Shown: positions 28,777 through 40,685 of the stretch, piece by piece
Layout: each line of letters opens with the position of its first letter
Position numbering within the stretch: position 1 is the first letter of the stretch
Assembly (NCBI GenBank): GCA_019565575.1
Contig: CP067379.1
Coordinates: 1,674,001-1,738,000, forward strand
Source: Flavobacterium covae
Lineage (GTDB): Bacteria; Bacteroidota; Bacteroidia; Flavobacteriales; Flavobacteriaceae
Length of the DNA stretch: 64,000 nucleotides
Reading direction: 5' to 3'
Made by a program: the position numbers and the translations under genes
The notes under the pieces: model-generated
What the model was told of the DNA's origin: nothing
Seen by the model: only the letters and a program-made list of their open reading frames with translations
Databases searched by the model: none

Positions 28777-31700
28777 ATGAGATGGTTTTTATTTTTTTTT
28801 AGTTTTTGTATTCTGTTTGTTTAAATGCTCAGTGGTCAGGAAATATTGAGCTGAGGTGGACAACAAAACCTTTGAAATACGATGAAACAAGAGTTGTGAT
28901 GATTCCTAATTTTCAACCAGAGTCTTTGGTATTCAGTTTTGAAAATAATAGTTTGTTGTTTTCACAAAAGATTGCTGAAAATGTCTTTTCAGAGGAAGGT
29001 TCTTTAAAATGTTATAATCTAATAACAGAAGAGATAGAGGAGTCTTTGTTAGGTGTTTTAGATTTAAAAAGAATTAATAACGTTGTAGATTTTAAGTTAA
29101 AAAATATAACCTTCAGAGATGAAAATTCAGTTGTTTTGAGTTTTAACCCAATATATAAGGAGGGAAATGTTTATAAAAGAATCGTTTCTTTTAATTATTC
29201 CTTTGGTGAAATGAGATCTCAAAAAATGTTAGCAAGGTCTCGTGTTTCTGTTTTGCAAAATTCAGTGTTACGAAATGGAAAATGGAAAAAGTTTTATGTT
29301 GGTAAATCAGAGGTCTATAAAATAACCAAATCTTTTTGTCTCAATTAGGTGTTGATGTTAATGTGGATCCTCGAACACTGAAAATTTATGGTAATGGAGG
29401 GGCTATGATTCCTTTGTTGAATTCTGAAAATCCTTATTTAGATTTACAAGAAAATGCAATTCAAGTGGTAGGGGAAGAAGATGGTATTTTTGATGATTCT
29501 GATTATATTTTATTCTACGGTTTGGGTATGGATAAGTGGAGTGAGGAAAATATGACTCATAATAATTTGTATGCTGATAAGTCCTATTATTATATAACCA
29601 CTGGAAGGAGATAAAGGAAAAAGAATACAAACAAAGGTTCAACCTATTGGTTCAGCTCATGTTTTTTTTGATAAATATGATTTTTATGTATACCATGAAA
29701 TTGATAAATATAATATTGGTGAGTTTGGGAGACGTTGGTTTGGTGAAGAATTACATTTAAAATCTAATTATACTTTTGATTTTTTAGTGCCTAATATTGC
29801 GCTGGGTGATGATGTTGAAATTAAATTTAGTTCTGTAGCAACGAGTTCTAAGCCCTCAAGTATAAATGTAGTTGTTAATGGAATAGATAGAGGAAGAACT
29901 AATTTTTTTGGAATTTCAGATTTGAGTACAGTGAAAGGTCAGGAAGGCTTTTTTGTTTCTAGATATAAGGAAAATACCTCGAATACCCTATCTATTAGTT
30001 TGTCATATAATAATAATGGAGTTCCTTCAGCAAAAGCTTATTTAGATTTTTTAAGTGTTACAGCAAAATCAAACCTTATAGGTTATGGGAAACAGTTTGG
30101 ATTTAGAATTAATCAAATTGAAAATAATCCATTAATTGCTCAATATAATCTTAAAAATGTGGGGCAGATTAGAGAAATTTGGGAGGTAACTGATTTTGAT
30201 TCGGTTTCTAAAATAAATAAAGGAACTGAAAATGATTTTTCTTTTTAAGTTTTATAGATGATAAAGTACATGAATATGTAGTAGTAGAACCTAATGATTA
30301 TTACAGTCCTATATCTGATGAAATGTCTAGTGTGGTTAACCAAGATTTAAAAGGGACTATTTTTTTAGATGAGAATAACGAAGTACAACCTATTGATTAT
30401 TTAATTGTAACTCCTAAAATTTTAAAATCTCAGGCTGATAGATTAGCTAATTTTCATAAAAACTATTCAAAGTTAAATGTTAAAGTAGTTGCCTTAGATG
30501 CTATTTATAATGAATTTTCGGCAGGTAAACAGGATATAGGAGCTATACGAAATCTAGTAAGATATTTATATGAAGTGGCACCAAAAGGAAAAAAAATAAG
30601 TTATCTATGCCTTTTTGGAGATGCCTCTTTTGATTATAAAGATCGTATTAAAAATAATACGAATTTGGTTCCTAATTTACAATCACTAGGAAGTTTTACT
30701 CTATCGGACTCCTTTGTATCAGATGAATTTTTTGGAATGCTAGATCCAAATGAAGGACGTATGACAGGAACAGAAGGTTGTGATATAGCCGTAGGAAGAA
30801 TTTTAGCAAAAGATGTTTTGCAAGCTCAACAAATGGTAGATAAAATTATTCAATATCATGACAAAAAATCAATGGGAAAATGGCGAAATAATTTAGTGTT
30901 TTTGTCAGATGATGTAGATAAAGATTCAGACGCTACCTTGCAGGTTAATTTGAATAACATGGCAGATGCAATAGTGTTAAATCGTCCTTCCTTTAATGTA
31001 AAAAAAATTTTCACAGATGCTTATGAGCAAATTATTACTTCAGGAGGACAAAAATATCCTAAAGCGAAAGAAGAGTTTTTAAATTCTTTTTCACAAGGAG
31101 CATTAGCCATGATATATATAGGTCATGGAGGCGAAAGTGGTTTGGCAAGTGAACGTTTATTTGAATTAGCAGATATAAAATCATTAACAAACCCATATAA
31201 ATTTCCTCTTTTTATGACAGTAACTTGTGAGTTTACTCGTTATGATAATCCTTTGAGAGACACAGGAGGAGAGGTTGCTTTTCAAAATCCATACGGAGGA
31301 CCAGTTGCACTAATTTCGACTTCAAGATTGATTTATCAATTCATAGGAGAACAATATAATTTGTTAATTGCACCTTATTTGTTTGGGTACTCAAATAAAG
31401 GAAAAGTATCAATCGCTGAAGCAGTACGTTTAGCTAAAAGAGAGGCACTAAATGTGGGAAATCATGTGATTTCATTTATTGGAGATCCTGCAATGAAACT
31501 AGCTATACCTGATCCTAAAGCAATAATAACTCATGTAAATGATGAACCTATAGCGGATTATAAAGGGTCTTTGTCTGCATTGTCAAAGGTGAAAATTTCA
31601 GGCGAAATTCAAAGTGAAAAAGGACAATTAGAAAATGATTATGAAGGTGAACTATTTGTAAGTATTTTTGATAAGTTTGTGGATAAAACCACTTTGGCAA

Positions 31701-32596
31701 ATGATGGAATATTACCCAAACTATCTTTTAAATCTATTGGCGAAACCATTTTTAGAGGAAACGCAAATGTAAAAGAAGGTAAATTTCAATTTAATTTTGT
31801 AGTCCCTAAAGATATTTCAATTCCAATTGGAAATGGTAAAGTAAGTTTTTATGTTGCCGAAAATGCAGGTATAAAAGATAGAACAGGAAATGATTTAAAT
31901 ATTAAAATAGGAGGTGTAAATCAAAATGCCCAACAAGATAATAGTCCGCCTAAAATGGAATTATATATTAATGATAAGACTTTTGTCGCGGGAAGTATTG
32001 TAAATCAAACCCCCATTTTAATTATAGAACTACAAGATGAAAATGGAATCAATACAGCAGGAGGAATTGGTCATGATATAGTAGCTTATTTGGACGGAGA
32101 TGAGACAAAACCTATTATTTTAAATGATTTTTATAATTCAACTAAAGATGATTTTACCAAAGGCGTAATAAATTATCAATTTGCAAAATTATCGTCAGGA
32201 ACTCATACATTAACAGTTAAAGCTTGGGATGTCTATAATAACGTGGTGAGTGCAGATTTGAAATTTGTTGTAATAGATGATTCAGAGTTAGTGTTAACAA
32301 ATGTATTGAATTATCCTAATCCGTTCGTTAATCATACAGAGTTTTGGTTTACTCATAATAAACCCTTTGAGCCTTTGGAAGTTCAAATTCAAGTTATGAC
32401 AATAACAGGTAAGATTGTTTGGACTAAAAATCAAACCATTTCTACAACAGGTTTTTTGTCAAGAGATTTAAAATGGGATGGAAGAGATGATTTTGGAGAT
32501 AAAATAGCCAAAGGAGTTTATTTGTATAAGTTGACAGTGAAGTCGATTTTGTCAAATAAAAAAGCGGAAAAAATTGAAAAATTAGTGATTCTTTGA
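28777..32596 (+). CDS. porU: T9SS C-terminal signal peptidase PorU
   Basis: About 1273 residues after four repairs: a missing T near 28821 (restores signal peptide MRWFLFFFSFCILFVLNAQ), a missing T near 29337, CTGGAAG at 29601-29607 read as CTGAAG, and a missing T near 30244. It is a gingipain-family (C25) cysteine peptidase with catalytic His in IYIGHGGE and Cys in MTVTCEFTRYDNP. A C-terminal T9SS-like domain runs from NYPNPF to KIEKLVIL. PorU sits on the cell surface in the attachment complex, cutting C-terminal domains off cargo and linking cargo to lipopolysaccharide. It is followed 38 bp later by its partner PorV. Confidence 0.93.
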
Positions 32597-32634
32597 TAAA
32601 AGAAATTATATTTGTAAACATTTTATTTAATCCA

Positions 32635-33826
32635 ATGAAGAAAATTAGTTTAGTATTAATCGGGATTTTTACTGGAGTGAGTGCCTTTGCTCAATTTCAG
32701 AATGATAATAGAGTTATAACTACGGCGGTACCCTTTTTGCAAATAGCAGCTGATGCAAGAGCTGCCTCTATGGGAGATATGGGAGTAGCAACTTCGCCTG
32801 ATGCTTTCTCACAACAGTACAATCCTGCTAAGTATGCTTTTTCTTTAAAAAAGCATGGTGTTTCAGTAAGTTATACACCTTATTTAACCGAATTAGTAAA
32901 TGATATGTCATTAGGACAGCTTACTTATTTTAATAGATTTAACGAGAGAAGTGCTTTTGGAGTTGGATTTCGATATTTCGGTTTAGGTGAAATTGAATTA
33001 AGAAATGAAACAGGAGTTCAAACAGGTAATGTAAACCCTAATGAATTGGCATTAGATGGGTCTTATTCTTTGCAATTAAGTGATAAATTTTCAATGGGTA
33101 TCGCAGGACGATATATACGTTCTAATTTAAGAATACCAACTAGTACAAATGACGCTAAATCTGCTCAAACATTTGCAGTAGATGTAGCAGGTTATTATGA
33201 ATCGTCTGAAATAGCGTACAGTAACTTCAACGGTAGATGGAGAGGCGGTTTTAATCTTCAAAACATGGGACCTAAAATCTCGTACGATTCAGATGTAGAA
33301 CGTAGTTCAAACTTCTTGCCAGCTAATTTACGTTTAGGAGGAGGATTTGATTTTATTTTTGATGATTATAATAAGTTATCTACTACTTTAGAATTTAATA
33401 AATTATTAGTGCCAACTCCTAAGACAGCTATAGATAGCAATGGAAATGGTGTTTTAGATCCTTCCAGAGCAAAAAGATTATCGTGACGCTGTTAATCAAT
33501 ATAATAGTACAGGCTGGGTAGCAGGTATGTTTAAATCCTTTGGAGATGCTCCAGGAGGTTTTAGTGAGGAGTTAAAAGAAACCACTTGGGCAGCAGGATT
33601 AGAATATTGGTATCAAGATTCATTTGCTTTTAGAGGAGGATATTTTAATGAAAGTGCTGTAAAAGGAGCTAGAAAATTTGCAACTATAGGTGCAGGGTTT
33701 AAATATTCATCTCTAAAAGTAGACGTATCGTATTTATTCTCAATGTCTAAAGTTAAAAATCCACTAGAAAATACATTGCGTTTTTCATTGACTATTAATT
33801 TTGGTGATGATTACAAACAATATTAA
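32635..33826 (+). CDS. porV: T9SS outer-membrane shuttle PorV
   Basis: 396 residues after reading CTTCCAG at 33461-33467 as CTTCAG (giving DPSEQKDYRDAVNQY). Start at MKKISLVLIGIFTG, since the longer reading upstream has no signal peptide. It is a FadL-like 14-stranded barrel with the conserved N-terminal motif PFLQIAADARAASMGDMGVA and YNPAKYAF. PorV collects cargo from the translocon SprA and delivers it to PorU. Its pairing with porU is the usual Flavobacteria arrangement. It is followed by a strong terminator. Confidence 0.93.
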
Positions 33827-33848
33827 AAAAATAAATTATTAATTATAG

Positions 33849-33886
33849 ATCCAAATTTCAGTAAAATGAAATTTGGATTTTTTTTC
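33849..33886 (+). terminator. Terminator of porU-porV
   Basis: 12-bp perfect stem (ATCCAAATTTCA/TGAAATTTGGAT) with a 6-nt loop and a run of T. Confidence 0.9.
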
Positions 33887-33901
33887 CCCTTAACCTTTAT
33901 G

Positions 33902-34384
33902 ATGAGAGAAATTAAAATTGATACAAAACTGAGTGTTTATGATTCAGTGGTTGAGTTATCGGAGGAAGTGAAGACATTAATGCAAAAAGCCATTGAAGCT
34001 CGAATGCAGGCGTATGCCCCTTATTCTAAATTTAATGTTGGAGCAGCTCTTTTGTTAGATAATGGGCAAATTGTGACAGGTTCTAATCAAGAAAATGCAG
34101 CTTATCCTTCTGGTTTATGTGCAGAAAGAGTAGCTATTTTTTATACAGGAGCTCAATATCCAAACGCCAAAATTTTAAAAATGGCAATTACTGCAGGTTC
34201 TACTTTGTCAGTTACAGATAAGCCTATTCCTCCTTGTGGATCTTGTAGACAATCTATTTTTGAATACGAGTATAAACAAGAACAACCTATTGAAATTTAT
34301 TTTATGGGAGAAACAGGAGAAGTGTATAAATCAGATTCTATACAAAATCTTTTACCACTTACTTTTGATAAAAAGTTTTTATGA
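33902..34384 (+). CDS. cdd: Cytidine deaminase
   Basis: About 160 residues. Earlier in-frame ATG codons fall inside the upstream terminator, so the start is the ATG at 33899 or 33902. It hydrolyses cytidine/deoxycytidine to uridine in pyrimidine salvage. Zinc-site motifs: CAER with the catalytic Glu, and PPCGSCRQ with two Cys ligands. YAPYSKFNVGAALL is the family's substrate-binding start. It is monocistronic, between the porV terminator and the pdhA promoter. Confidence 0.93.
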   Translation: MREIKIDTKLSVYDSVVELSEEVKTLMQKAIEARMQAYAPYSKFNVGAALLLDNGQIVTGSNQENAAYPSGLCAERVAIFYTGAQYPNAKILKMAITAGSTLSVTDKPIPPCGSCRQSIFEYEYKQEQPIEIYFMGETGEVYKSDSIQNLLPLTFDKKFL

Positions 34385-34404
34385 TTTAAAAATTACCTAT
34401 TAAA

Positions 34405-34436
34405 TTTTACTACTTACTAGGAAAGTTATACTTTTG
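34405..34436 (+). promoter_or_regulatory. Bacteroidota-type promoter of pdhA
   Basis: A -7 element TACTTTTG (34429-34436) matches the TAnnTTTG consensus. A weak TTTT-type -33 box lies about 20 bp upstream. It leaves a 5' leader of roughly 110 nt. Confidence 0.45.
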
Positions 34437-34445
34437 CAGAGCATT

Positions 34446-34468
34446 AATTTAGGGAGATTCCCTATTTG
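34446..34468 (+). promoter_or_regulatory. Palindrome in the pdhA leader
   Basis: TAGGGAgatTCCCTA lies within a few bases of the expected transcription start, so it could be an operator or a 5' hairpin of the mRNA. Confidence 0.35.
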
Positions 34469-34555
34469 TGTATTAATTAGATAAAAAAAATGCTTTAGTT
34501 TTTTAACTCATTAAATAATATTATGTGTAATAAGTAAAGCAAATAGAAGCTAGAT

Positions 34556-35554
34556 ATGAAACCAATTACAAAAGAAGTCTACCTTAAGTGGTACGAAGAC
34601 ATGCAGTTCTGGAGAAAGTTTGAAGATAAACTTGCTGCCTTGTATATTCAACAAAAAGTTAGAGGATTTTTGCATTTATATAACGGACAAGAAGCGGTAT
34701 TAGCAGGTGCTTTACACGCTATGGACTTGTCCAAAGATAAAATGATTACAGCATATCGTAATCACGTACAACCAATAGGTATGGGTACAGATCCTCGAAA
34801 AGTAATGGCCGAATTGTTAGGGAAAGTAACAGGTACGTCTAAAGGTATGGGAGGATCTATGCACATCTTTGATAAAGAACATGGTTTTTATGGAGGTCAT
34901 GGTATCGTAGGAGCTCAAATTCCTGTGGGTGCAGGTATTGCTTTTGCAGATAAATATTTTGGTCGTGATGGTGTTACATTAACCTATTTTGGTGATGGAG
35001 CTGCACGTCAAGGGTCTTTACATGAAGCTTTTAATATGGCAATGAATTGGAAATTACCAGTAGTTTTTATCGTTGAAAACAATGGATATGCCATGGGAAC
35101 TTCTGTAGAAAGAACCGCTAACCATACTGATATCTGGAAATTAGGTTTAGGATATGAAATGCCGTGTGGACCTGTAGATGGAATGAATCCAGTAAAAGTA
35201 GCAGAAGCTATGCACGAGGCTATTGATAGAGCACGTCGTGGTGATGGACCTACATTTCTAGAAATGAAAACATATCGCTATAGAGGACATTCAATGTCAG
35301 ATGCACAATTATACAGAACAAAAGAAGAGGTAGAAGAATATAAAAAAATAGATCCAATTATCCAAGTTTTAGATATAATTAAAGCCGAAGGTTATGCTAC
35401 AGATGCGGAAATTGAAGTAATTGATCAACGTGTAGTAGACTTAGTAGCTGAGTGCGAGAAATTTGCCGAGGAATCACCATTCCCTACTATAGAACAATTA
35501 TACGACGTTGTATACGAACAAGAAAATTATCCATTTTTACCTCATAAATTATAA
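34556..35554 (+). CDS. pdhA: Pyruvate dehydrogenase E1 component, alpha subunit
   Basis: 332 residues, full length for the family. It decarboxylates pyruvate on thiamine diphosphate, with a separate beta subunit. Visible motifs: YNGQEA, TSKGMGGSMHIF, the ThDP/Mg motif GDGAARQGSLHEAFNMA ending in VENNGYAMGTS, and the phosphorylation-loop-like RYRGHSMSDAQLYR. It stands 6 bp before the acetyltransferase gene. No E1 beta gene is in this window, so it must be elsewhere. Confidence 0.95.
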   Translation: MKPITKEVYLKWYEDMQFWRKFEDKLAALYIQQKVRGFLHLYNGQEAVLAGALHAMDLSKDKMITAYRNHVQPIGMGTDPRKVMAELLGKVTGTSKGMGGSMHIFDKEHGFYGGHGIVGAQIPVGAGIAFADKYFGRDGVTLTYFGDGAARQGSLHEAFNMAMNWKLPVVFIVENNGYAMGTSVERTANHTDIWKLGLGYEMPCGPVDGMNPVKVAEAMHEAIDRARRGDGPTFLEMKTYRYRGHSMSDAQLYRTKEEVEEYKKIDPIIQVLDIIKAEGYATDAEIEVIDQRVVDLVAECEKFAEESPFPTIEQLYDVVYEQENYPFLPHKL

Positions 35555-35560
35555 AAGATT

Positions 35561-37192
35561 ATGGCAATAGTAGTTACCATGCCTCGTTTGAGCGATACCA
35601 TGACCGAAGGGACTGTAGCAACATGGCTTAAAAAAGTGGGAGATAAAATTAAAGAAGGAGATATATTGGCTGAAATAGAAACGGATAAAGCCACTATGGA
35701 ATTTGAATCTTTTAATTCAGGAGTATTATTACATATAGGAATTGAAGCAGGTCAAACAGCCCCAGTAGATTCATTATTAGCAATCATTGGCCAAGAAGGC
35801 GAAGATATTTCAGCATTATTAAATGGAAATACTTCTAAAAAAGAAGAACCAATTGGAGAAACCAATATAGAAATGTCTACAACAAATGCTATTCCTTCTT
35901 TTGAAATACCAGCAGGAGTAAAAGTAGTTACTATGCCTCGTTTGAGTGATACCATGACAACAGGTACTGTTGCAAGTTGGTTAAAAAACATAGGAGATAC
36001 TATAAAAGAAGGCGATATTTTAGCTGAAATTGAAACAGATAAAGCAACCATGGAATTTGAATCATTTAATTCAGGTACTTTATTATACATAGGCGTTCAA
36101 ACAGGCGATTCAGCTCCTGTAGATAGTATTTTAGCAATTTTAGGACCAGCTGGTACAGATGTTGCAGCTATTTTAGCTAATTTTTCAACTGGAAGGAGCT
36201 GTTGCACCTAAGACAGAAATAATACAAGAGTCAAAAGAAGAAGCCGTATCAGCTCCTCAAAAAGAGGCATCAAACAATACAGGGAGAATTTTTGCCTCTC
36301 CATTAGCTAAAAAAATAGCACAAGAAAAAGGAATTAATTTAGCTTCTGTAAAAGGAACAGGAGAAAATGGACGTATAACAAAAGCAGATGTTGAAGTATA
36401 CAATTCATCAGCAGTTCAGGTAAACCTACCAAGCATTTCTGCAACAGATACAGTAGCTGGAAGCAGTAACAACAGTAGCAGCAGTAAAACCTTTCATACC
36501 AGCAGGTGAGGTATATCAAGAAGAAGTGAAAAACTCACAAATGCGTAAAGTAATTGCAAAACGCTTATCAGAATCTAAATTTACAGCACCTCATTATTAT
36601 CTAACAATTGAGTTAGATATGGATAATGCAATGACATCTAGATCCATGATTAATAATTTGCCAAATACAAAGGTATCTTTTAATGATATGGTGATAAAAG
36701 CTTCTGCTATGGCATTAAAAAAACATCCACAAGTAAATTCACAATGGAAAGAAGAGGCTATGATCTTAAACCATCATGTGAATATTGGTGTTGCAGTTGC
36801 AGTAGAAGATGGTTTAGTAGTACCAGTATTAAAATTTGCGGATCAAATGACTTTATCCCAAATAGGAGCTTCCAGTAAAAGATATGGCAGGAAGAGCCAA
36901 AATTAAAAAGATACAACCTAACGAAATGGAAGGAAGTACTTTTACCATATCTAATTTAGGAATGTTTGGAATCCAATCTTTTACCTCTATCATTAATCAA
37001 CCTAATTCAGCTATTTTGTCAGTTGGAGCCATTGTTGAAAAACCAGTTGTTAAAAACGGACAAATTGTAGTAGGTAACACAATGACGGTTACTTTAGCAT
37101 GTGATCATAGAACAGTAGATGGAGCCACAGGAGCACAGTTTTTACAAACTTTTAAAGCTTATATGGAAAACCCAGTAACGATGTTAGCGTAA
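35561..37192 (+). CDS. aceF: Dihydrolipoamide acetyltransferase (PDH E2)
   Basis: 542 residues once three CTGAAG-type errors are repaired (36189-36195, 36457-36463, 36869-36875). Each CTGGAAG or CTTCCAG carries one base too many, and the length is then exactly in frame. Two lipoyl domains carry the lipoylated Lys in [14 protein letters not shown] (about residues 40 and 165). A peripheral-subunit-binding domain follows ([19 protein letters not shown] ... [10 protein letters not shown]). The catalytic domain ends with [15 protein letters not shown]. It transfers acetyl groups from lipoamide to CoA. It is co-transcribed with pdhA and followed by a terminator. Confidence 0.93.
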
Positions 37193-37213
37193 AAAAATAA
37201 ATCAAGAATTATT

Positions 37214-37250
37214 AAATCCCGAAAGTTGAAAAACATTCGGGATTTTTTTA
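37214..37250 (+). terminator. Terminator of pdhA-aceF
   Basis: AAATCCCGAA/TTCGGGATTT stem with a 12-nt loop and a T run. Confidence 0.88.
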
Positions 37251-37318
37251 TTTTGTAGCTTGAAATTACAACAAACAATATATTATACAGAAACTTATCG
37301 TAAACAACATCCATATAG

Positions 37319-38912
37319 ATGATTAAAAAAATAAAAATATTAATTATAGGCTTGATTTTGATATTATTTCAAAATTGTCAATCAGTGCATCAAGCAAATC
37401 AACACATAGAAACTCCTGTAGCAATAAAAAAACTACATAAAGATATAGATTTTGTAGAGAGAAAATTATTTAAACTACATCCCTCTTTAGAGTTATATAT
37501 TAACAAAAAAGATTTAAAATTTAAATTTGATAGTCTAAAGAAAAGCATTAAAAATCCTTTAAAACCAAATGAATTTTATTTTGGAATTAGTAGGGTAGTG
37601 GCAAGTGTTAGGCAAGGGCATACTATTATACAGCCCTTATACAAACAATTTTCTAGAAATAAATTGAAAGAATTGAAAAAAAAGGAATCTATCCTTTGTC
37701 TTTATTTAGTTTCTCTTACATCAATGATGAGTTAATTGTTACACAAAATTACTCTAAAGATATCACGATAAAACCAGGAACCGTTATAAAAAATATACAA
37801 GGAATAACCCCTCAATATTTATTCGATAAATACAAAGGAACAGAAGCTTCAGATGGGTATAATCAAACATATTATAATCGAGCCTTTGCCAATAAAATTG
37901 TTAATTACATTAAATTAGAAAAGGAAAATACAGATAGTATACAAGTAGAATTTTTATATAAAGACAGCCTTTATACAAAACTTTTAACGAGAGTTGCCTT
38001 AACAAAAGGATTTAGAAAAGAAAAAAATAAAAAAAGAATAGATACAATTAAAAAAAGATCTAAAAACGAAAAGGAACTTCAAAGATCACGTGAAAAAGAA
38101 CTAGAAATAAAAAAATCAATTTTTGGATACGATGAAATAAAAAAAGAGTTTACCCGACAATTAATCTATCCTGTAGTAGATTCTTCATTAGCCATATTAC
38201 GTATAAATAAATTTGTAGGAGGAAAACAGTCAAAGGCTTACTCACTCATATTTAAAGAAATTGAGAATAAAAAGGTAAAAACCTTAGTCCTTGATTTACG
38301 AAATAATGGAGGAGGAAGTATTGAAGAAATTAAGAATTTATTTACGTATATTAGTCCCGATTTTGTAAATTTTGTGGATACCTTAAAAGTAACAAATCGA
38401 ACGAGTTTAGCAACTAACATGTTTCGTAACGTACCAAAAAGAATCCTGATTACATTAGCACCTATAATAATTCCATATACTATTAAAAATTTTTTTCGAT
38501 AAAAAAATCACCCAAAGGCTTTTTTTATCAAAAATCAAAATTAACTAATAGATTACAACCTAAAGATAATAATTATCAAGGTAAATTATATGTGTTAATA
38601 AACGGAGGAAGTTTTTCAGCCTCCAGTGTTATTTCAGCTAATTTGCAAAATATAAATAGAGGTATTTTCCTAGGCGAAGAAACAGGAGGTGCTTTTAATA
38701 GTACGGTAGCGGGAACACTTCCTGTTTTAACATTGCCTTATTCTAAACTAAAGTTTAGAGTAGGAATGATGGAAATAGGAGTTGTGAAAAAATCAGCTAT
38801 AAAAGGAAGAGGAGTAATGCCACAAGTTACAATAATTTCTAAAAAAGAAGATTATCAAAATAATTGGGATGCCGAGTTACAATGGATTTTACAAACAGAA
38901 GGAAAAATTTAA
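37319..38912 (+). CDS. S41-family peptidase-like lipoprotein
   Basis: About 531 residues after restoring one A (near 37675-37683) and one T (near 38490-38498). The signal peptide ends in a lipobox (ILFQNC, about residue 20). The S41 (C-terminal-processing peptidase) core is seen in VLDLRNNGGGSIEEI and, after the second repair, VLINGGSFSASSVISANLQN with the catalytic Ser, and FLGEETGGAFNST. There is no clear PDZ domain before the core. It is probably an envelope-anchored protease; the substrate is unknown. The M28 peptidase gene follows at 12 bp, so they likely form an operon. Confidence 0.85.
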
Positions 38913-38924
38913 AATAACGATAGC

Positions 38925-39864
38925 ATGAATATATATAAGCTAGTAGGTATATTGTTAGTTAGTTCTTTTATAAAACTAAATGCTCAAGAAACAGAATATC
39001 AGAAAGAGGAAAGAATTAAAAAAATAATACAATTTTTAGCCTCAGATGAAAATAAAGGACGCGAACCAGGAACACCTGAAATGGAAAACGTAATGGTGTT
39101 TTTGGAAAAAGAATTTAAAGAAAATAAAATAAAACCTTTTTATAAAACATATCGAGATAAACTGTCAGATTATCATAAACCTGCTTATAATATTGTTGGA
39201 GTTATAGAAGGAAACGATCCTGATCTGAAAAATGAATATGTAGTTATTGGTGCACATTACGATCATATAGGTAATGCTACAGAAGTAGAAGGGGATATTA
39301 TAGCCAATGGAGCTAATGATAATGCTGTGGGAACTACAGCTGTATTAGAAGTAATGCGCTATTTTTCAGAGAAAAAAATAATAAACGCTCCATTATTTTT
39401 GCTTTGTTTACAGCCGAAGAAAAAGGATTATTAGGCTCACGTCACCTAGCAAAAAAGATGAAAAATGCAAAAAAAGATATTTATTTTATGTTCAATTTTG
39501 AAATGATAGGAATTCAATGAATCACAAAAAAATGTTGGTTTACATGACTGGTATAACGAAATCAAATATGGCTAAAAAAATGAATGAATATGCAAATGAA
39601 AAATGGGTAGGGTATTTACCTATAGAAAGTAGATATCAACTTTTTAAAGCCTCAGATAATTATCCTTTTTATGAAGAATATCACATTCCAGCACATACAA
39701 TTTCTACTTTTGATTTTGAAAATTATAAATTTTATCATCATGTAAAAGATGAATATGATAAAATGAACATTCAACACATTCAGAAAGTAACAGAAAAAAG
39801 TAAAATTGTACTTGAAAAAATGATTAACGCGGCCACAAAAGAAATTCAGTTAAATGAAGAATAA
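38925..39864 (+). CDS. M28-family zinc aminopeptidase, secreted
   Basis: 313 residues after two repairs: a missing T near 39393-39397 and a missing C near 39516. Signal peptide MNIYKLVGILLVSSFIKLNAQ. The M28 metal-binding motifs are IGAHYDHIG, ANGANDNAVGT, FTAEEKGLLGS and, near the end, PFYEEYHIPAH. Such enzymes remove N-terminal amino acids using two zinc ions. It overlaps the SDR gene by 11 bp, so it is translated with it. Confidence 0.87.
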
Positions 39865-40537
39865 AAATATTATAATTACGGGGACATCCAGAGGGATAGG
39901 ATATGAATTAGCTTTACAATTTGCAAATGCAGGACACCAAGTATTAGCTCTTTCACGTAAAACATCGCAAGATTTGGTTCAACATCAAAACATAACCTGT
40001 CTTCCTGTTGATTTAGTAATTGAAGAAGATCTACTTGAAGTAGAAAATAAAATAAAAAAATCTTGGGAAAAAGTAGATATAATAATTCATAATGCAGGAT
40101 GCCTATTACATAAACCCTTTGAAGAAATTACATCTATTGAATTTGAAAACGTTTATAAAGTAAATGTTTTTGGGGTAGCAGCATTAACTCGTATTTGCAT
40201 TCCGTATCTTCAAAAAGGAAGCCATGTAGTAACCATTAGCTCTATGGGAGGTATACAAGGAAGTATGAAATTTGCAGGACTTTCAGCTTATAGCTCTAGT
40301 AAAGGAGCTGTTATCACACTATCTGAATTACTTGCAGAGGAATATAGAGAAAGAGGAATAGCCTTTAATGTTCTTGCTTTAGGAGCTGTACAAACTGAAA
40401 TGTTAGAAGAAGCTTTCCCAGGGTATCAGGCTCCTATAACGGCATCTGAAATGGCAAATTATATTTTTGATTTTGCCTTAACAGCAAATAAATATTACAA
40501 CGGAAAAGTATTACAAGTTTCTTCAACAACCCCTTGA
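39854..40537 (+). CDS. Short-chain dehydrogenase/reductase
   Basis: 227 residues with the NAD(P)-binding motif IIITGTSRGIGYELA, the central NNAG-like HNAGCLL, and the catalytic Ser and YxxxK (SSMGG, YSSSKGA). Members of this family oxidise or reduce small alcohols and ketones; the substrate cannot be told. It overlaps the end of the M28 gene and is followed by a MITE-like element. Confidence 0.88.
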   Translation: MKNKNIIITGTSRGIGYELALQFANAGHQVLALSRKTSQDLVQHQNITCLPVDLVIEEDLLEVENKIKKSWEKVDIIIHNAGCLLHKPFEEITSIEFENVYKVNVFGVAALTRICIPYLQKGSHVVTISSMGGIQGSMKFAGLSAYSSSKGAVITLSELLAEEYRERGIAFNVLALGAVQTEMLEEAFPGYQAPITASEMANYIFDFALTANKYYNGKVLQVSSTTP

Positions 40538-40553
40538 AAAACTTAAATCAAAA

Positions 40554-40685
40554 TGAGGCTGTCCAAAAAATCCGTAATCTTGTCATCTCGACTAAAGAGA
40601 GAGATTACATAATATTGATTATGAAACTCCTCCTTCGTCGGAGTGACAAACTGTATGTTAATTTATCACTTTTTGGACAGTCTCA
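40554..40685. mobile_element. MITE-like element with 15-bp terminal inverted repeats
   Basis: A 132-bp non-coding unit is bounded by TGAGGCTGTCCAAAA and TTTTGGACAGTCTCA (one mismatch). The first ten bases inside (GAGGCTGTCC) equal the outer end of the IS1182-like element at 62557. An inner imperfect palindrome (CTCCTCCTTCGTCGGAGTGA) recurs in shortened form near 43046 and 43240, suggesting a dispersed family. Confidence 0.65.

Noticed and set aside
28777..32596. Programmed ribosomal frameshifting in porU, aceF or ilvB
   Set aside because: The breaks are not at slippery heptamers with downstream structures, occur in many unrelated genes, and are repaired by the same two kinds of one-base change, so consensus error explains them better.
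32607..32614. TATATTTG as an internal promoter of porV
   Set aside because: It matches the -7 consensus, but no -33 box is at proper spacing and it lies at the porU stop; co-transcription with porU is enough.
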